From Agrypnia vestita (Eukaryota; Arthropoda; Insecta; Trichoptera; Phryganeidae): 64,000 nt of DNA. Below are positions 33,696 to 44,392 of this stretch, in pieces. The stretch's first letter is position 1. Every line of letters begins with the position of its first letter. The stretch is from contig JADDOH010024951.1 of NCBI GenBank assembly GCA_016648135.1, positions 62,001 through 126,000 on the forward strand, in the 5' to 3' direction. A program made the position numbers and the translations under genes. The notes below the pieces were generated by a model. It was given only the letters and a program-made list of their open reading frames with translations. It had not been told where the DNA came from and did no database searches.

Positions 33696-34460
33696 TATCG
33701 TCTGGTTTGTGTTTTATGCCTTGAGTTAGAATACTGGACCGAATGCGCATGCGCATTCTGTCCGGCTATGTTCCAACGCAGGGTATACAACACAGCACGT
33801 GGTTTTTATATATGCCAACTGTGTTCTCACTAATCAGTGGATGAAACTGAGTATTAGGTAGGTACCTACTTGATATTCTCATAAACTTATTTTATCATAT
33901 CCACAACTGCACGCAGCACTCATTACCCATCTGTTGACATCGGTCCGTCGAAAATTAATCTGACGCTTAAAGGCTCTTTAAAATTCAACTCCGGTGACTG
34001 TCGACCTTCAAGTATCACCTTTATAACATTTAGGTCAGGTTCTGCCTGAATTGCACGGCCCGGCTTGCGGAAGGTCAGCAGGCTCGTCGAATAAATACTC
34101 TTTAATTCTCATCTTTCTTTAAAAAAAAAACATTTAAATTCCTCAAGAAATACACTGCACACTGTGGCAGAATAGATTTTCGAAGATGCTGGATTTTAAT
34201 ACGTCTCTGTATGCAGATTTCAACCTTCGGATGACGAAATATCGAAAATATGATCGGGAGGCGGGGTGGGGTAACAAAGTAACCCCAGTCAAATTCGCAT
34301 TTTAATAAAGTACCTATAATGGTTTAAAAATGTTCTATAATATTTTTAATTATGTTTCTTATACAATGAGAACAAGATTCTGCTAAATTTTTCGTTATTT
34401 TTTATGAAACAGAATGACAGAAGCTCTGCAAGCAAAATGAAGTAAGTGAATCGTATAGAA
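33696..34460. other. Intergenic DNA
   Basis: No gene or clear element is seen. Near 34,040-34,115 a GC-rich stretch (GCACGGCCCGGCTTGCGG) is followed by AATAAA, which might be an LTR edge but has no partner in the window. Confidence 0.3.
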
Positions 34461-34945
34461 CAGTGTTTCCCAAACTATGGGTCGCGACCTACTGGTGGGT
34501 CGCGAGCGGATATTAGGTGAGTCGCAGTCACACGTCTCGTCCGGTTTGTGTCGTGTTTATTATAGATAACGAAGTGCATCCAGATATCAATGTAGTGTCT
34601 GCAATTTTCACTCATTTAACACATTTGAAAAATAACTTTAACGCCAACTTCGAAGAAGAGATGAAAAAATTCATCAGGATAAACTGGATTTAAAATCCAT
34701 TTCAAGACAACATACCGACTGAAATGTCAATAAAAGCAAGTGAAGAGCGTATTGATTCATCAGAAGATACATCGCTGAAAAATACTTTCAATCGCAAGCA
34801 ATTAACAAAGTTGCTGACACTTATCCTTGCTTGTTTGACGAAGCGATGAAAGTCCTCCTCCCCTTGACTACCTCACGTGAAGTGGGATTTTCTACCATGG
34901 TTTCTATTAAGACTAAATACAGAAAGAAATTGGAAGTATGGAATT
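34461..34945 (+). pseudogene. hAT transposase remnant
   Basis: The left end CAGTGTTTCCCAAACTATGG followed by GTCGCGACC is a typical hAT terminus. Downstream, frames with stops read NNFNANFEEEMKKFI, SIKASEERIDSSED and finally VLLPLTTSREVGFSTMVSIK followed by TKYRKKLEVW. The last block is the C-terminal dimerisation (hATC) motif. Most of the catalytic domain is missing. No matching right terminus was found. Confidence 0.7.
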
Positions 34946-34964
34946 CGCTGTGATTAAAAGTGAC

Positions 34965-35000
34965 TAAAATTGAAGTCAACGCTAGTTGACTTCAATTTTA
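34965..35000. other. 16-bp perfect stem-loop
   Basis: TAAAATTGAAGTCAAC, loop GCTA, then the exact inverted complement. It lies just beyond the hAT remnant. Confidence 0.7.
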
Positions 35001-35347
35001 CAGTCAAGTTGACGATTGTCTATAGAAAAACATTTTTTTCTTCTTTTGACTGTCTTAATACACATTATTATTTTATTTTCTTTGGGTTCTGTATTCTTTA
35101 GGATATTTCTGAGGATTACAAAGAATAGAAGGTCAGTATGATTAATAATTATAAAATAGTTTTTAAAATAAGATTTTTGAAGTTAAATTGTAACCCCAAA
35201 AATACAAGGAGAGAGATGGATCTCAGAGATGCACTTGACATAAGTTTCAAAACCGTGTAGGTACACTTGTTGAGACTTGTTGGAGAAATGGAGATTTTAT
35301 TTTATTTTATTTTGGGAAACATACGGTGCAATGTAATAAAAAATGTA

Positions 35348-35888
35348 TACAGAGTTATTTGTAAAACATTAATAACCTCGCAGGACTATATTCCTGCCTT
35401 GATTATGAGTCGAAAATGTTCAAGCTATTATGACCTAATATCAATAGTTCAGGAGATATGCGATATCAAAGTTTGCATTTTTTTTTCAATATATCTGACT
35501 TATTTTTTGTAAAACGTTGGACTATCATTACAGTAACATATATCGAATATGAAAAAATTATTCCCTTTAATACAAGTCAAATAAAAAAATTAAAACCTTC
35601 GAATTCCAATTGGAAAACATTCCTATTGGAATTTTTTCAGGGTTTTTATCATTTTATTTAACTTGTATTGAAACGAATGAATTTTTCGTAATCAATATAA
35701 GTTATTGTAATGATAGTCCAACGTTTTACAATAAATAAGTCAGAAATATTGAAAAAAAATGCAAAATTTAATGTCGCATGTCTCCATAACTATTGATTAG
35801 ATCATAATAGCTTGGACATTTTCGACTCATAATCAAGGCAGGAATATAGTCCTGCGAGGTTATTAATGTTTTACAAATAACCCTGTAT
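35348..35888. mobile_element. Palindromic foldback element, complete copy
   Basis: TACAGAGTTATTTGTAAAAC at the left and CAAATAACCCTGTA at the right. The arms are near-identical inverted copies, with a TCCAATTGGAA centre. It is the clearest copy for defining the family. Confidence 0.9.
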
Positions 35889-36270
35889 AATATCGAAAAA
35901 ATAGTCATTTAGCGTGACCAATGAAGTTTCCTTGAAGCTAGTAAAAAAAACTAAGAAATAAAATGATAAAGAATATGTGATGAAAGTTTAAATTATAAGT
36001 TAAATTATGATAATCATTTCAAAGATTTAAATTATGATAATGCATAAATGGGAAGCGTGGGAAGAGGAGGGGAATATGTATTTTTAATATATCGAATATT
36101 AAAAATTCATTCGCCTTTACATAAGTCAAGTGTAATTACTATAACCTCGCAAAAAACTCTGGTTCAATTTTCTGTAAGGTTTTTATCATTTTATTTGATT
36201 TGTATTAAAGCTTACGAATTTTTAATATTCGGTATAAGTTACTGAGATGATCGTTTTACAGAAGATACTA

Positions 36271-37556
36271 TTAGGTCCTTACATATGAAATTGGCGTTTA
36301 GTATGGGAGGAACATAAAGCCGATTTTTTTTTATTAAAATATATTTATTTAATCAAAGTATGTACCATTGCTATCTACGCACTTTTGCCATCTCATAGGT
36401 AGTTCATCGATCCCTTTACTAAAAAAACCATTCGGACGGGAATCAATAAAATCTTTGAAGGCGGTTTGGACTGCCCCATCGGAGTTGAATTTTTTCCTTT
36501 GCAAGAAGTTATCCAAATTTCGAAAAAAATGGTAATCTGTTGGGGCAAGGTCCGGAGAGTACGGTGGATGTCTTAGACATTCCAATTGAAGCTCCTCTAA
36601 TTTGGTAGCCGTCTGTTGTGCAGTGTGTGGTCTAGCGTTATCATGAAGCAGCAGTGGCCTAGAGCGATTAACCAGCCTCGGTTGTTTAGCAGCTAGCTTT
36701 TCCATCATGGTTTGCAGTTGCTGACAATAGACATCTGCCGTAATCGTCTGGCCAGATTTAAGAAAGCTGTAGTGAACGACACCAGCACTAGTCCACCAAA
36801 CGCTCACAAGTAACTTTTTTGGAGTCAATTTTCGCTTGGGGCATGGTTTGGCTGGTTCGGCAGGGTTCAGCCATTGCGATGAGCGCTTCCGATTATCGTA
36901 CAGGATCCACTTTTCATCACAGGTAATGATTCGATTTGAAATCCCTTCATTATTGTGCCGGTTGAGTAATGCAACGCAGCAGTCAACGCGCGTTTGTTGA
37001 TTTGCTTCACTCAATTCGTGAGGTACCCACCTTTCAAGCTTTTTCACCTTACCAATTTGCTTCAAGTGGATTAAAACAGTTTTATCACTAACACCGCAGC
37101 CTGCAGCTAACTCGGATGTGGTTTGCGATGGATCCGCTTCCACAATAGCTTTCAATTCTTCATTATCAACTTTGGTCTCCGGCCGTCCACGGGGCTTGTT
37201 CTGCAGGTCGAAATTTCCAGAACGAAAACGTTGGAACCAAAAACGCACTGTGTTTTCTTTTGCGGCACCGTCGCCATACACATCAGTAATCCTTCGAGCC
37301 GTTTCTGCAGCATTGGTGCCACGGTGGAACTCGTACTCGTAAATAACGCGATATTTCAAGTTTTTCATTTTGTAAACTGAGTGACGCAAAGAAAAAAACA
37401 ATTGAGGAAAAAACAAATGAATTATAATTTTCAAAACACAAATACATGAGTAAATAGCTGTATAAATTTGTATTTGGAATTCTTAACCAAAGAGAAGATA
37501 TTTGAGATCAAATTTGCCAGTACGGCAAAACGTCAATTTCATATGTAAGGACCTAA
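36271..37556 (-). mobile_element. Cecropia-type mariner transposon, structurally complete
   Basis: The 1,286-bp element has inverted ends TTAGGTCCTTACATATGAAA that match over about 28 of 29 bases. TA flanks both sides (36,269-36,270 and 37,557-37,558). The end sequence is, from memory, that of the cecropia mariner subfamily. It contains one uninterrupted transposase ORF and sits inside a palindromic element. Confidence 0.92.
36349..37368 (-). CDS. Mariner transposase, intact reading frame
   Basis: This enzyme would bind the mariner ends and carry out cut-and-paste transposition into TA. From the internal Met (MKNLKYRVIY) it has 339 residues, close to the usual 340-350; the frame is open for 22 more codons upstream, but those lack family features. 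The N-terminal helix-turn-helix DNA-binding region covers about residues 1-110 and includes NKPRGRP at 57-63. The linker motif WVPHEL is at 114-119. The catalytic triad is complete: Asp151 in TCDEKW, Asp243 in HDNARPH and Asp278 in SPDLAPTDYH, giving exactly 34 residues between the last two (DD34D). There are no stops or frameshifts, unlike nearly every other transposon here. Activity cannot be judged from sequence alone. Confidence 0.92.
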   Translation of the reverse strand: MKNLKYRVIYEYEFHRGTNAAETARRITDVYGDGAAKENTVRFWFQRFRSGNFDLQNKPRGRPETKVDNEELKAIVEADPSQTTSELAAGCGVSDKTVLIHLKQIGKVKKLERWVPHELSEANQQTRVDCCVALLNRHNNEGISNRIITCDEKWILYDNRKRSSQWLNPAEPAKPCPKRKLTPKKLLVSVWWTSAGVVHYSFLKSGQTITADVYCQQLQTMMEKLAAKQPRLVNRSRPLLLHDNARPHTAQQTATKLEELQLECLRHPPYSPDLAPTDYHFFRNLDNFLQRKKFNSDGAVQTAFKDFIDSRPNGFFSKGIDELPMRWQKCVDSNGTYFD

Positions 37557-37800
37557 TATAAGTGAGAAATATTGAAGAAAATGCAAACTTTGAAGTCGTT
37601 TTTGTCTCTTTATCTCAACTTTACAACTCTACAACTCTCAATTATCTCAACTTTACAACTTTACAACTCAACAACAAACTTTATCTCAATAGTTATTGAT
37701 ATTAGGACATTGTTGCTTGAACATTTTCGACTCATAATTTAGGTAGGAATCTACCTGTATACGTATAGTATTATGGACTAGCTCTGTTACACCTGTATAA

Positions 37801-38772
37801 TAATGATAACAAAATAAATATAATTATATACAATAATAATACAATACAATATAAAGTACCTACCTACATAATTCTCTACGTAACAATGTCAGTCAGTAAC
37901 GCTACTAAAGCGCTACGTTGTCTATATAAAGATAACGTTGTTTAATTAAACAACGGTAACTCGCAGCCAATAGATAATAATTATCAATATAACATCTGTA
38001 TCTAGGAGCGTTTTTCACTTGTCCACTGACACTTGTTTTTGACTTGTACACTGACCAAAAATATTGTCATTAAAGTTTCCAAAATATTTTATGAAATAAA
38101 AAAAATTATATAAACAAACATTGTAGAACATAATTAATACACAACTACTATTAGCTGCATAAAGCTGAAATTCGAACATGTAAAAGTATCTTCTGGTCTG
38201 TGTCTTCTGGGATATTATGCCGTGTTTTTACGACCTTCTGGCCGTCGTTTCTGATCCTATTGTGTCCCAAAGTATGTATACTATATTTGATGGGTGCCTA
38301 TAGGTATCTAGTATTTATAGAATTTTAGCTCTCCGGTTCGTATTTCCTTCGATTTTCGTATAATACATAATTCGTTAATGTAGGTAGGTCTTTTATTATT
38401 CATGTCATTAACGTCAAATGTGAAATACGCCAGACGATCAGAGGCGACATCTGCCTTCATTCGTTCAAGTGTATTATGTGGTCATCGCCCTTCAGAATTC
38501 CCCATGTGCGTCTGCATTTATTGGTGGCACCGAAGGCGCGTATGGTTCGTAATCATCGTTGGCTAATCTTTTGCACGGTCAGGTTTGTTGCAGAGGTCAG
38601 CTAAACTTCACATTACAAACCTGTTATACCAGATCCCAACCCGCTCTTCTTGGATATATATCCACCTTCGCGTCGCTCGCGGGGTTCTGATTGGACGTTT
38701 TGATTTCTTATTGCAATGAGAATCTAAGACCGCGCGTTCACGGATGAATCTTTGTTCTCGCGTCTGCTCATG
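37801..38772. other. Repeat-derived intergenic DNA
   Basis: No gene is seen. Segment 37,870-37,980 resembles 22,930-23,035. Near 38,216-38,275 (GGGATATTATGCCGTGTTTT, then TCGTTTCTGATCC) there is a decayed copy of the Penelope-type terminal segment seen at 3,970-4,060. Confidence 0.45.
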
Positions 38773-39452
38773 ATTTTTTACTCCCTTTATATTAACTCGT
38801 GGCGTCTGCTTGCTTGCCGTCAAGAAAAACTTTGGTTCGATTTTTGACCCTTTTCCCGTGATCCAATCGAGCTGAAACTTGGCAAGCAGATTCGTGGCGA
38901 CGGTCAAGAAGATCTATCAAATTTTCGTTAAAAAAATTAATAATTATAGTATAATTTCAATTTTTAGAAATTTTATTGGTTTTTTCAAATTGGAATCATT
39001 AGAAAAGTTTGATTAGCAACGGCGCGGCGGCCCGATAACGTCGCGGAATATTTTCTAAATTTGAATTACTCCGTCGGTATAATAGGTACATCACTACGAA
39101 TTTCGAAAATTTACAAAACAATTGGTTCACAGATGACAGAAAAATTGGGTTTTTTGGGAAAAATTCAAATAATAATTTAAATTATATTTTCCGCTTAGTT
39201 TTGAAGAATTCTACATTACTAAAATCAGACTCAAATCTGACTAAATCATTTGACGCTGGAAATTCATAAGGTACGATATTGATGATAATTGAATCTATCA
39301 AAATCTTGATATCTCAAAACATCTGACATTTTAGAAATATATTAAATTTCTGTAAGTTTAGTGTTATGTTACATGTTTTAATTCGTCTTTAATTATTGTT
39401 ATATTTTACAAAGAAAGGGAGTATAGTAAAAACTTGGTTTTTATGGGTTACT
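38773..39452 (-). repeat. Interspersed repeat, inverted copy of 3,098-3,640
   Basis: Opposite-orientation partner of 3,098-3,640 with about 135 bp of extra sequence near 39,124-39,300. The 99-codon frame on the minus strand overlapping its left edge contains NLLAKFQLDWITGKGSKIE, which translates the shared repeat and is not taken as a gene. Confidence 0.75.
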
Positions 39453-39595
39453 TTTTTTTAAATTTTTTCTTCCTCTCGTGTTTGTGCCGGTTATTGTTAT
39501 AATGGTGATTGCTACTCCAACAATCAAAAATAGACGGGCTATATTTATTTGTTCCCATGCTTCAACGCCAACGATATATGTGAATATTTCTATTA

Positions 39596-40060
39596 TATAT
39601 TCCTGCCTGGAGCTGGCAGAAGAGGAACGAAAGTAGATTGAATGCAGTGGAGATGAGATCCCTTAGACATATGTGTGGCAAATCCATTTATGATGGAGTA
39701 AAGAATGAAGATATTAGGAATTAATGTAAAGCTGATATTAGCATAACTAATAGAATTAAAAAAGGGTCGCTCAGATGGTTTTGGCATGTTGAACGAACGA
39801 ATGAGGAAAGAATGGTAAGAAAGATGTATAATACAAGTGTTGATGGCGCCAGAAAGAGATGGCTACCGCGGAAGACGTGGCATGACCAAATTAACCAGAT
39901 ACTGGAAGATGATCCCGTTAGAAGCCTCAACAACCGGCGAGCTTGCGTGCGAAGATGTATGAATGTGGATGAGCCGAGAGTTGTATGTCAGGACAGAAGA
40001 GTGTGGCGCTCTACCCTCTCCGCCTACCCCCACGGGGAAACGGCGTAATGGTAAGTAAGT
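39596..40060 (+). pseudogene. RTE-like LINE C-terminal fragment
   Basis: The frame reads GSLRWFWHVERTNEERMVRK, then [17 protein letters not shown] and RVVCQDRRVWRSTLSAYPHG before a stop. This is the region downstream of the reverse transcriptase in RTE-like LINEs. A stop interrupts the upstream part. It ends in a GTAAGTAAGTAAG tail, consistent with a short-repeat LINE tail. Fragments of the same family are at 11,655 and 51,745. Confidence 0.8.
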
Positions 40061-40079
40061 AAGTCTATCGCTGTGATGA

Positions 40080-41230
40080 ATAATATATTGGATTTAATAT
40101 AATATCTGAACTCTTTGAATAGAGAAATTAGTAGACGTATCTAAAACACTAATTTCTTCAAACTTATAAAATAATATTAGTACTTATTTTATACTTTATA
40201 TTCATCAAAAACTTATATTTAAGACAGTTGCAATGACTGGTTGGCGTAAAGATAGAAATCTGTTTGACATCGGTGTCGCTTCGACATCAAATAAACAGGT
40301 CTTGCTCCTACTATACAAGGCCATAGTCCGGCCCATCATGACATATGCAGCCCCCACATGGGGCTACGCTGCACACACACACATAAGCAGACTACAGATC
40401 CTGCAAAACAAAGCCATTCGGCTAGCACTGAATGCGCCGCGTTGGATCAGGATCACACAACTACACCACGACTCAGGCATCCCGCCTATACAAGATCACA
40501 TCAGAAACTTGGCCAGGCGTTTTTATGCAGGCATCCCTACCCACCATAACCCTACAATCAACACTCTGTCGCAATACGACGAAAACTACCCTGAAAGAAT
40601 CAGGAGACCCAAGATGGTCCTCCTGGGGGCTCCTCCCCCCCGCGCCCCCCCCCCCTGCGCCACCCTAGCAGTAATACCCCCCCCCCTAATTTTCTATGTT
40701 TTTCTCAAGTGAAGTAAAGAAAGCCCTTCACTGATACATCATGATGGAAGAGCAAGGGGTCCACTAGTGACCCGGTACTCTGATTGCCATTAGATAAGGT
40801 AAGGTAAACAGGTCTTTTTTAGGTCACCCAAACATCGGGGAGGTCCGACACTACAATCCACGTGTGTGTTACAAAATAATTATGGACCTATATAAAATGA
40901 TTTATGTGCCATTACTGCACGACTTCTGGGTGATGGGTAGTGATATTTCACCATTGTCTGTTTATAATAAAGACATAGGAACACAAAATTCGTAAATAGT
41001 AACTTTTAATGACAATTACCATTTATTCAATTTTCCCTTCCCTCGATACGTTGAATTATTAATTAGACCATGTAGATTCACGCTACTTTCCAAAGATTTC
41101 AACTCAAAATGCAAGTCGTAAATATTTATAAATTAATTAATAACTAAACAGACATAAATAAACATTTCCCGTCTATTTTTGAGTGTTGGAGTAACAATCG
41201 CCTTATTCTTTTATTATTTTTAGGATTGGT
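40080..41230 (+). repeat. Interspersed repeat occupied by a LINE
   Basis: Diverged direct copy of 14,100-14,830 interrupted by a 5'-truncated LINE at 40,304-40,804. Confidence 0.7.
40304..40804 (+). mobile_element. 5'-truncated Jockey-type LINE with target duplication
   Basis: TAAACAGGTCTT is duplicated at 40,292-40,303 and 40,805-40,816. The body encodes LLYKAIVRPIMTYAAPTWGY, then HISRLQILQNKAIRLALNAP and IPPIQDHIRNLARRF. This is the stretch after the reverse transcriptase in Jockey-type LINEs (LYK...RP.MTYA.P.WG.A...LQ..QNK.LR). It is followed by a poly-C-rich segment and the tail CATTAGATAAGGTAAGG. The frame upstream of 40,304 belongs to the host repeat. Confidence 0.88.
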
Positions 41231-43234
41231 CGGTTTGTTCAGCTCGGGAACAGGCTGCAACTCTGTTATTGTTGATAATTTAACCTAATGTATCTGCGTT
41301 GCTGTTCGCAGTTTCCGATGTGATGTGATATTATTGTATTTGGGGCCCTAGTTTCAAGGTGGGCCTCCCAAAATGTGCCTCGCACTGTAAATCCGCCCCT
41401 GCATCCAGGTCCTTGGCCTTCAAGCGTTCAACCTCTCTTCAAGTCTCACATATTTGCGTGCCTACCTGCTAGGGATGTTCGGGATACGAAAAAATCTGTG
41501 ACAACGAATAGCGCCAAATAAACCGGCGAAAATCACAAAAACGGGAAAATGTAGCGAACTGTAAATTCGTGCGATAGACAACGAAGCGAAGCATAGACAA
41601 CGGCGCGCAAAGCTTTAAAGAGAGACCAGAGACCGATTCAGCTAAAGTTGTGCCCAGTGTTTTTGTTTACTAATAAAAGTTTAATTGTTTACATGCATAG
41701 ACGTAGGTACTATAATTTACAGGTGATTCATTCTAACTAAACGATGAGTTTTTATGAGATTACATTTTGTTAATATTCGTAGACATTCTTCTTCCATTTA
41801 CAAATTGTATCTACAGAGTCAGTTTTGCATTGCTTTTAATATTATATTTGTATAGTAGGTATTCGGGTAGATGCGTAGGTACACATTTTGCGATTATCGC
41901 AAAAGTTGGTGAATACATTGTAGGAGTTTTATAAGAATGCCCTCCGAATACGCTGATCGATTGTAATTTTTTACTTCCACATCTAACGTATTGTCGTAGG
42001 TACAGTCGCAGGACGGCGATCACTAATACATTTACTTTATGCGTAGTGTATAGCAACTTATATATTTAATTTTCTCTCTCTCTCTCTCTTTACCACTCGG
42101 GTCCGGTCTTTCCTTTCCCGCTCCTGATCCGCTTTCCACCTGTTATTTTTATTTTTTAAGCTGTGTGTTATTGCGCTGCAATCCGCGTAAATTATTACTC
42201 TGTGTAAACTTATAAAATGGTCAATGACATATTTAAAACCCAAATGTAATCATTTTTAATTGTCCTGTAGCTAACAGCTACACAAAATAAAATAAAATAT
42301 TGGGGCTTCCCCTGACTAATAATAATAACCGCATCAATTATTTCTTAACTACTTATACCTATTACGAAATTAGTAATTCCCCCTGATATGAGGCTGGAAT
42401 AATTTTGTTTGCGATCAAGCTCTAAACAAGTTAATCTTCAGATGAAAATCTCGATTCATGAACACGCGCAGTATTCATATTTATCACAACTTAACCTCTG
42501 AGATATGTCTCATTCTGTGAACACACATAATCCGTAATAGTTCTTTGGTTACAAACTATATATACCTACTGATAATGATATACCTATCTGTTATGTTTTA
42601 ATTTAGATATTCAACAAATTAACAAATATGTTCAAAAGATAATTATTATCAGTTTTGTTTAGCTTAATATGTATTTGCAGCTTACGGCATTTTTTAAATA
42701 ATTTCAGCACAGATTCAGAAGATAAATATGAATTGAAACTACAATCGAGACGTTGAAAGATGCTTTCCTCTTATATTTCAGCAGTTTTATTCTGTCCAAG
42801 ACTAACTGAAGTATTTTATGTCATATCAAATAAAAACACAACTATTACCGCTTAATTTCTGTTTTTTTGGGTTTATCAGGGGGTTATCAAAGTCGAATGA
42901 ATGTCGACGAGTTCAATTTTTATCAGTAGGTACTTTACCTAGTTCTTCATATTTTAAATGAAAAAACTGTAATTTTTCCGAGATGGACATAAAAACGTAA
43001 TAATACGAGCGGTGTTCGTTATTAATACATCATTCAATTATATGTTTAATCTATTTTATTGTTAAAAAGTGTACCCAAAGATATATTACGGCCCCACTAT
43101 AGATAAATAAAGAAAAACACAGTTTTTTGCTTATTAAAATGGACGGCTTTTAAATCTTGTTCTTTCTATATTTTGAAATAATTGTTTTTACATGTTATTA
43201 TATTGCAAATAAAAGAATACAGAGCGACACAATG
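41231..43234. other. AT-rich intergenic DNA
   Basis: No gene could be supported. A CT microsatellite lies at 42,074-42,090. The minus-strand frames at 41,811-42,243 have no recognisable domains. Confidence 0.35.
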
Positions 43235-43566
43235 ATATAATAAACTGTAAGTACCTACGTTACAACCTTGGCAACTCAAAAGTAAGGTAATTGCCTTACT
43301 TGCATTCGTTAGCGAACGGACCTTCTTTGTGATCAAGCGCGACACTACGCCGAAAAAAGTTCCCGGGAAAAAGAAACAGGGTATCGTACACTATTGTAAC
43401 AATGAGTATGTTATTTTAGTCACCGTGACTTCAATTTTTCTGTCTACACACAGAGCGTTTGTGAAATAAGTGTGCCGTGATTTGTTGTTTCTTTCGATGC
43501 GATATTTGCTACATATGAAAGCCGGCTAGTATGGGAATAACGTGTCTATATTATAATACGTCAATG
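43235..43566 (+). repeat. Interspersed repeat, empty-site copy
   Basis: Paralogue of 33,226-33,692 without the MITE: GTAAGGTAATTGCC is uninterrupted here. Ends near ATAATACGTCAATG in both copies. Confidence 0.8.
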
Positions 43567-44391
43567 ATCGAAACCGATTTTGAAAGCGTGTTTGTGTGTT
43601 TTAGAAGCATTTTATGAAAATAATATTAATTTTAAAATCTCCGCTCTGGTTTTAAAATCAGTTACAAAAACGTTTAACCAAATTTCGTTTGTTGATCGTA
43701 AATTGCCTCAATTTTTGGATCTGTGATGACAGCTCGTTCATTAGAATTTCTATGGTCCGTCTATTGCAAACATGACACTATATTTGTGAAATATATGCTT
43801 GAAAATATTGTCAGAAAACCTATTCTCCTATAAATTGTTTTGATTTTTTTTAATCAGTGCCTAACTTTAACAAGTTAAAGCAAACAAATGCACAGAAAAA
43901 GATGCATTTTAAAATCACTTGGCAATTTTGTATCTCTCCATAGATAAAATGATATCAGTAATAACAATTATAAAAAATTAATCAAAAGCAATCTAGAACC
44001 AACTCACTTCGTAAACAAATCATTGATATTAGAATAATAGTGGTTTACTTTACAAAATATTGTTTTAGTTTTATATTTTCTTCAGATATGAATTATCAAT
44101 TAGTTTCAATATGAAATTTGTAAAAGTGGGCAGTATACAAAAACTTGGGAAGATTGCATTCAATTTTAAATAAAAAATATTCTTTACACTACGAATATGC
44201 AACTTACACTTTGAAATACATAACTTAACCTACTGTTAATATATTATTGATTTTTTAATGTTGTTAATATTATCAATTTTGAATAAAAAATATTATTTAC
44301 ACTTTGAATACGGAACTTACACATTGAAATACTTTACCCACTGTTAATATTATTGACTCAAATGCTCTACATATTATATGTCCCATTTCAG
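43567..44391. promoter_or_regulatory. Upstream region of the serine protease homologue
   Basis: AT-rich DNA up to a plausible splice acceptor TCCCATTTCAG ending at 44,391, two bases before the likely start codon. This suggests a non-coding first exon further upstream. I could not place it, nor a TATA box or immune kappaB site, with confidence. Confidence 0.3.
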
Positions 44392-44392
44392 A

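Larger units (their letters stand above)
36075..37799. mobile_element. Palindromic foldback element split by mariner
   Basis: The left part (36,075-36,270) and right part (37,557-37,799) align to one palindromic copy. The break at TA falls inside the arm and is filled by the mariner element. The right end is of the GGACTAGCTCTGTTACA type. Confidence 0.8.

Noticed and set aside
40233..40712. 159-codon single gene
   Set aside because: The first 24 codons belong to the host repeat and the rest to a truncated LINE, as shown by the target duplication and the empty copy at 14.4 kb.
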